From: JAICLL01 sp035252155 | GTDB lineage: Bacteria > Planctomycetota > Planctomycetia > Pirellulales > JAICIG01 | Length of the DNA stretch: 16,305 nucleotides | Direction of reading: 5' to 3' | NCBI GenBank assembly: GCA_035252155.1 | Contig: DATFDL010000528.1 | Coordinates: 1 to 16,305, forward strand | In this document: piece after piece, positions 14,057 to 16,305 of the stretch | Layout: the number at the start of each line of letters is the position of its first letter | Position numbering within the stretch: the stretch's first letter is position 1 | Notes under the pieces: model-generated | Database searches by the model: none | Seen by the model: only the letters and a program-made list of their open reading frames with translations | Told to the model about the DNA's origin: nothing | Program-made: the position numbers and the translations under genes

Positions 14057-14714
14057 AGCTCCGAAAGATACTCACTCTCGGTCCTCGCGTCAATGCAAAG
14101 GTTCCTGACACCTTTTCTGCCCCCGGATGGTATTCGCACCCATCGACAATCGCGGTATTTTCACGGCGCACTGTTTCTTTCGAATGCACACGGCTAGTAT
14201 CTCTTATCACATGCGCACCCAACAAGATCATGCCAACACTTGGGATCGTGAGCATCACTTCACTGCAATAAACGTCGGCGGCAGAGACGATTTTTGCCAA
14301 GGGCAAAAGACGCACGATCGCAAAAACAATGCATGTAAGCGTCGTTGTCCCAAACAGATGCCGTAAGAGAAACTGCAGTCTCCGCAGCTCGACCCGGGAC
14401 CTCCTTGGAAATCTAGTCCGAGACCACGTCGACACGAGGCCGGCTCCGTCAATCATCGCCGCAACAATGTGCATTAGTGCAATAACGAGCGCGATCGCCA
14501 TCAACATCGTGGCGAGGTTGGAGACGCTCGACATGAAAACCCACATAACCGCCACTTTGCTGCGGTTCGCGACCATCGCCGTTAATCCTAGGCAGGTCGC
14601 AGCCGAGAACCATTCGACAAACTTCTTAACATCGCGATAAATGGCATCCACTGAGCGCACGAAAAGTATCACGGTGCCATCGCCGCACTCGTCTTCTTTG
14701 CGATCATCAGTCAT
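13971..14714 (-). CDS. Membrane protein of unknown function, 3' end replaced by the RAYT insertion
   Basis: A 247-residue reading frame. Residues 1-30 are charged (MTDDRKEDECGDG). Hydrophobic segments lie at about 33-50, 55-88 (one or two helices), 122-140 and 152-170, so three to five membrane helices are expected. After VDGCEYHPG (about 198) the frame enters the right end of the RAYT element; the next residues (AEKVSGTFA) are encoded by its inverted repeat and the last 50 come from transposase sequence in another frame. The native C-terminus is therefore missing. A GTG at 14723 is possible, but the ATG at 14714 has AGGTGG 5 bases upstream. It lies 124 bases after the 195-aa gene on the same strand and may be part of the same module. 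I do not recognise the family. Confidence 0.6.
   Translation of the reverse strand: MTDDRKEDECGDGTVILFVRSVDAIYRDVKKFVEWFSAATCLGLTAMVANRSKVAVMWVFMSSVSNLATMLMAIALVIALMHIVAAMIDGAGLVSTWSRTRFPRRSRVELRRLQFLLRHLFGTTTLTCIVFAIVRLLPLAKIVSAADVYCSEVMLTIPSVGMILLGAHVIRDTSRVHSKETVRRENTAIVDGCEYHPGAEKVSGTFALTRGPRVSIFRSYGKTTPSGRGWICVPRAQPWECADGPVR
14095..14122 (-). repeat. Right 28-bp REP-like inverted repeat of the RAYT element
   Basis: Starts GCAAAGGTTCC and ends CTTTTCTGCCC; exact reverse complement of 13401-13428. It lies inside the C-terminal part of the membrane protein frame. Confidence 0.88.
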
Positions 14715-14838
14715 CGCTGCCACCTTTACCGATTCATTTACACTTTCTATCCAAGTTTTACGCTGAGAGGCGTCATCTTCGTCAGCGTTTGGCGAGAAAG
14801 ACTACTGCTCTTATCCCTAGCGTGTCTTGGCCCAACGT

Positions 14839-15426
14839 TCAAGTGGAGTCTAGGGCGTCAGGCTTTGTCGCCGCATCACCAGAAAAGATTGCCTCCCCGG
14901 CTTCAATCAAACGAAGGGCCTCTGGACCGAACCACTTATTCCGGGTGCGCGGGCCGCGAACCAAGCGATCCTTAAGGCGATTCTTGACTTCAGCATAGCC
15001 ACGAATGAGCTGTCCGGATGGTCCCTCCCAAGCGCCGTTTGACGGATTGAAGGTCCGACGCCCATACGCCAGTACACCGGCGCCGAGTTCGAGACCGCGC
15101 GCTCCGCGATAGCACACGGGTAATGTAAGTTCGAGCGCCGGTCCACGCGCCGACAAGTCCACAAAATACTTGCCCTTGGCAGCGCCGGCCGAGATCCTTC
15201 GTAAGAGAGGAGGAAAAACGGAAAAGTTCGAGGACCAAATAAAGGTATGTCGCCGTTCCAACATCATCGCCTTAAACGAGTCGTCGACCGTCGAAATGAA
15301 TAGTGGTTCATCAGTGTCGTACTTCAGGTCCGGTACGAACTTAGGCCCTTCGACCTCGAGAATCGAACCGAGGAGTTCCCACGAGTCATTCCACGTTCCA
15401 AAGAAGCTGAATTCTGCCACGATCAT
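14839..15426 (-). CDS. Unknown 195-aa protein, candidate immunity protein
   Basis: The product starts MIVAEFSFFGTWNDSWELLG and contains EPLFISTVDDSFKAMMLERR, an aromatic stretch (FIWSSNFSVFPPLL) and a positively charged C-terminus (NRLKDRLVRGPRTRNKWFGP). No signal peptide or membrane segment is visible, so it should be cytoplasmic. I do not recognise the family. The immunity role is inferred from position: its ATG overlaps the stop of the toxin-like frame as ATGA (15423-15426), the tight coupling usual for polymorphic toxin/immunity pairs, and GAGGTG lies 3 bases upstream of the ATG. Size and composition fit many immunity proteins, but sequence alone does not prove it. The region is lower in GC than the LPS cluster. 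Confidence 0.65.
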   Translation of the reverse strand: MIVAEFSFFGTWNDSWELLGSILEVEGPKFVPDLKYDTDEPLFISTVDDSFKAMMLERRHTFIWSSNFSVFPPLLRRISAGAAKGKYFVDLSARGPALELTLPVCYRGARGLELGAGVLAYGRRTFNPSNGAWEGPSGQLIRGYAEVKNRLKDRLVRGPRTRNKWFGPEALRLIEAGEAIFSGDAATKPDALDST

Positions 15427-16151
15427 TTCACCTCTTCAAAATGGCTGCGGATACCCAGGGCGTCATAGTCTCTCTTCTTGTCTCGTTCGCGCTTTACAAA
15501 CTGCCCCGATTTTTCCTTGCGTGCTGCTTCGTACACCTTTAAAACTTCACCAGTTTTGGCGTCCTCGACCCAAATATCCGGCATTCGATTAAGCCCTTTA
15601 GCGTTTGGTGCGTTCTTGATGCTTGTTGGCTCGTGAATGATTCCTTCAGGAAACTCTTCCACCGCTTGTTGCCTCAGCGAGGCGATCGTCGATTGGTGTT
15701 CTGAGTCCCCGGCCTGCCCAAATCGGTTGGGAGGAGGCCGCGCCGGGCTCTGCATCCAGCCGCCGAATGCCGAGGGGCGCTGCACCAGAGGCCGTCGCCC
15801 AGGCTCAACGCTTGGAAGCGAATAACCCCGCGGCAGTCCGGATGCTCCGGCAAACGGCGCGATTGCGTGAAGCGTCGTTTCACCGGGTCCGCCGGGCATG
15901 AAAATAAGGGCGAACCAGCGCTCCGCGACGCTTGCGCCAGCTCGCTGAAACGAGCGGTCTACCTCTGCGGCGCGTGCGACAAGAGCATCCACTGGGTTCG
16001 TGTAGATTGGCCTGATGGAATGCTCGCGGTTGTACTTTGCGCCCTCTTCGTACTCCTGTCGCAACTTCTCGGCCGCTATCGTCTTTTCCAACTGCGCCAA
16101 TTCATCTGTCGTCAAGACGGCACGGAGGCCGCCCAAGTCTGAACCGAGCAA
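15423..16151 (-). CDS. C-terminal fragment of a polymorphic-toxin-like protein, 5' end lost
   Basis: The frame is open from 16238 but has no ATG near its beginning; 16151 is only a TTG, so a 5'-truncated gene is likely. Upstream residues read PEAPEAPEGEWGHPFGREAR and continue to the listed part. Residues 1-80 (from 16151) are helical and charged, about 85-150 are a Pro/Gly-rich linker, and the last 90 form a compact domain. This ends RMPDIWVEDAKTGEVLKVYE, then AARKEKSGQFVKRERDKKRD and YDALGIRSHFEEVK. The spacing of Asp (about 192), Glu (about 208) and several Lys is reminiscent of PD-(D/E)xK-type nuclease toxins, but the canonical ExK is not present, so activity is uncertain. A linker followed by a variable C-terminal domain, coupled by ATGA to a small gene, is the polymorphic toxin layout. 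It may be dead or stored as an orphan module. Confidence 0.55.
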   Translation of the reverse strand: MLGSDLGGLRAVLTTDELAQLEKTIAAEKLRQEYEEGAKYNREHSIRPIYTNPVDALVARAAEVDRSFQRAGASVAERWFALIFMPGGPGETTLHAIAPFAGASGLPRGYSLPSVEPGRRPLVQRPSAFGGWMQSPARPPPNRFGQAGDSEHQSTIASLRQQAVEEFPEGIIHEPTSIKNAPNAKGLNRMPDIWVEDAKTGEVLKVYEAARKEKSGQFVKRERDKKRDYDALGIRSHFEEVK

Positions 16152-16210
16152 CTGTAGAAGCTGGAACTGCGCTTCCCGGGCCTCACGGCCGAACGGGTGT
16201 CCCCATTCCC

Positions 16211-16240
16211 CCTCAGGGGCCTCAGGGGCCTCAGGGGCCT
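16211..16240. repeat. 9-bp tandem repeat
   Basis: CCTCAGGGG repeated three times plus CCT. On the minus strand, in the toxin-like frame, it encodes Pro-Glu-Ala units ending PEG. The in-frame TAG at 16239-16241 closes the frame at the junction with the REP-like repeat. Confidence 0.9.
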
Positions 16241-16261
16241 AAAGGGGACAGGTCCATTTCC
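16241..16261. repeat. REP-like palindromic repeat next to the second RAYT
   Basis: AAAGGGGACAGGTCCATTT plus CC. The core GGAC-AG-GTCC is a perfect palindrome and the AAA/TTT ends are symmetric, the same plan as the AAAGGTGTCAGGAACCTTT repeat of the first RAYT but a different sequence. It lies 7 bases downstream of the stop of the partial RAYT, as expected for a RAYT end. Confidence 0.65.
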
Positions 16262-16268
16262 TAAGAAC

Positions 16269-16305
16269 TCATGACGTTTCCGGCTCCTCTTTCCGCGGCC
16301 GACCG
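16269..16305 (-). CDS. C-terminal end of a second RAYT transposase (cut by the window edge)
   Basis: The last 37 bases, read on the minus strand, encode GRPRKEEPETS followed by TGA (16269-16271). The complete RAYT at 13415-14056 ends in GRPRKETSSQSKGS, so the GRPRKE block near the C-terminus is shared. A REP-like repeat follows 7 bases after the stop, the same arrangement as in the first element. Only 11 residues are visible, so this rests on the motif and context. Confidence 0.6.
   Translation of the reverse strand, partial: GRPRKEEPETS

Larger units (their letters stand above)
13401..14122. mobile_element. RAYT element bounded by perfect 28-bp inverted repeats
   Basis: The ends 13401-13428 and 14095-14122 are exact reverse complements over 28 bases. 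Each contains the palindrome AAAGGTGTCAGGAACCTTT (arms AAAGGT/ACCTTT). The unit encloses one transposase gene and disrupts the 3' end of the membrane protein gene on its right. Just outside the left end a partial copy of the end (GGCAGAAAAG, 13390-13399) suggests nesting or an earlier insertion. Confidence 0.8.

Noticed and set aside
16190..16264. Collagen-like Gly-Pro-Gln repeats on the plus strand
   Set aside because: A by-product of the 9-bp tandem repeat read on the opposite strand; only four triplets and no surrounding collagen-like domain.

Overview
The window looks like chromosomal DNA from a high-GC Planctomycetota bacterium, probably a Pirellulales relative. This is inferred from protein content (DUF1570 and DUF4058 families, a toroid-like secreted protein, planctomycete-type RAYT transposases) and from several short palindromic repeats in and around genes. 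No rRNA, tRNA or CRISPR array was seen.

Left part (88-5109, all minus strand): a lipopolysaccharide inner-core block. Transcription order is hldE (bifunctional ADP-heptose synthesis), waaF-type heptosyltransferase, a WaaP-like core heptose kinase and a GT4 glycosyltransferase of WaaG-like layout. The last two overlap by ATGA. HldE makes the nucleotide-activated heptose, WaaF adds it to the core, the kinase would phosphorylate the heptose and the GT4 would add a further sugar. Repeats fill the gaps, and one copy of a 23-bp repeat lies in frame inside waaF.

Middle part (5110-13341): a 74-aa conserved small protein with a promoter that implies a leaderless mRNA; a secreted DUF1570 zinc-peptidase-like protein whose start codon lies in a repeat; a broken DUF4058 gene; a fused two-domain ABC permease without visible partners; a solitary HicB-like protein; a HEAT-repeat envelope protein; a membrane-anchored diguanylate cyclase with a product-inhibition site; and a large secreted protein with toroid-like repeats.

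Right part (13342-16305): accessory DNA. A RAYT transposase bounded by perfect 28-bp inverted repeats has cut into the 3' end of a membrane protein gene. Upstream of that gene lie a 195-aa unknown protein and a toxin-like C-terminal fragment coupled to it by an ATGA overlap, a layout typical of polymorphic toxin/immunity pairs. The toxin-like frame is closed at its 5' side next to a second, different REP-like repeat. The last 37 bases encode the C-terminus of a second RAYT. The toxin/immunity/membrane module is therefore a remnant held between two RAYT elements, and it is the most interesting part of the window.

Positions 1-87 hold no gene I can support. The non-coding gaps at 5110-5349, 9360-9651 and 11447-11697 are each below 300 bases; repeats and promoters are listed where visible, and nothing convincing was seen in 11447-11697.
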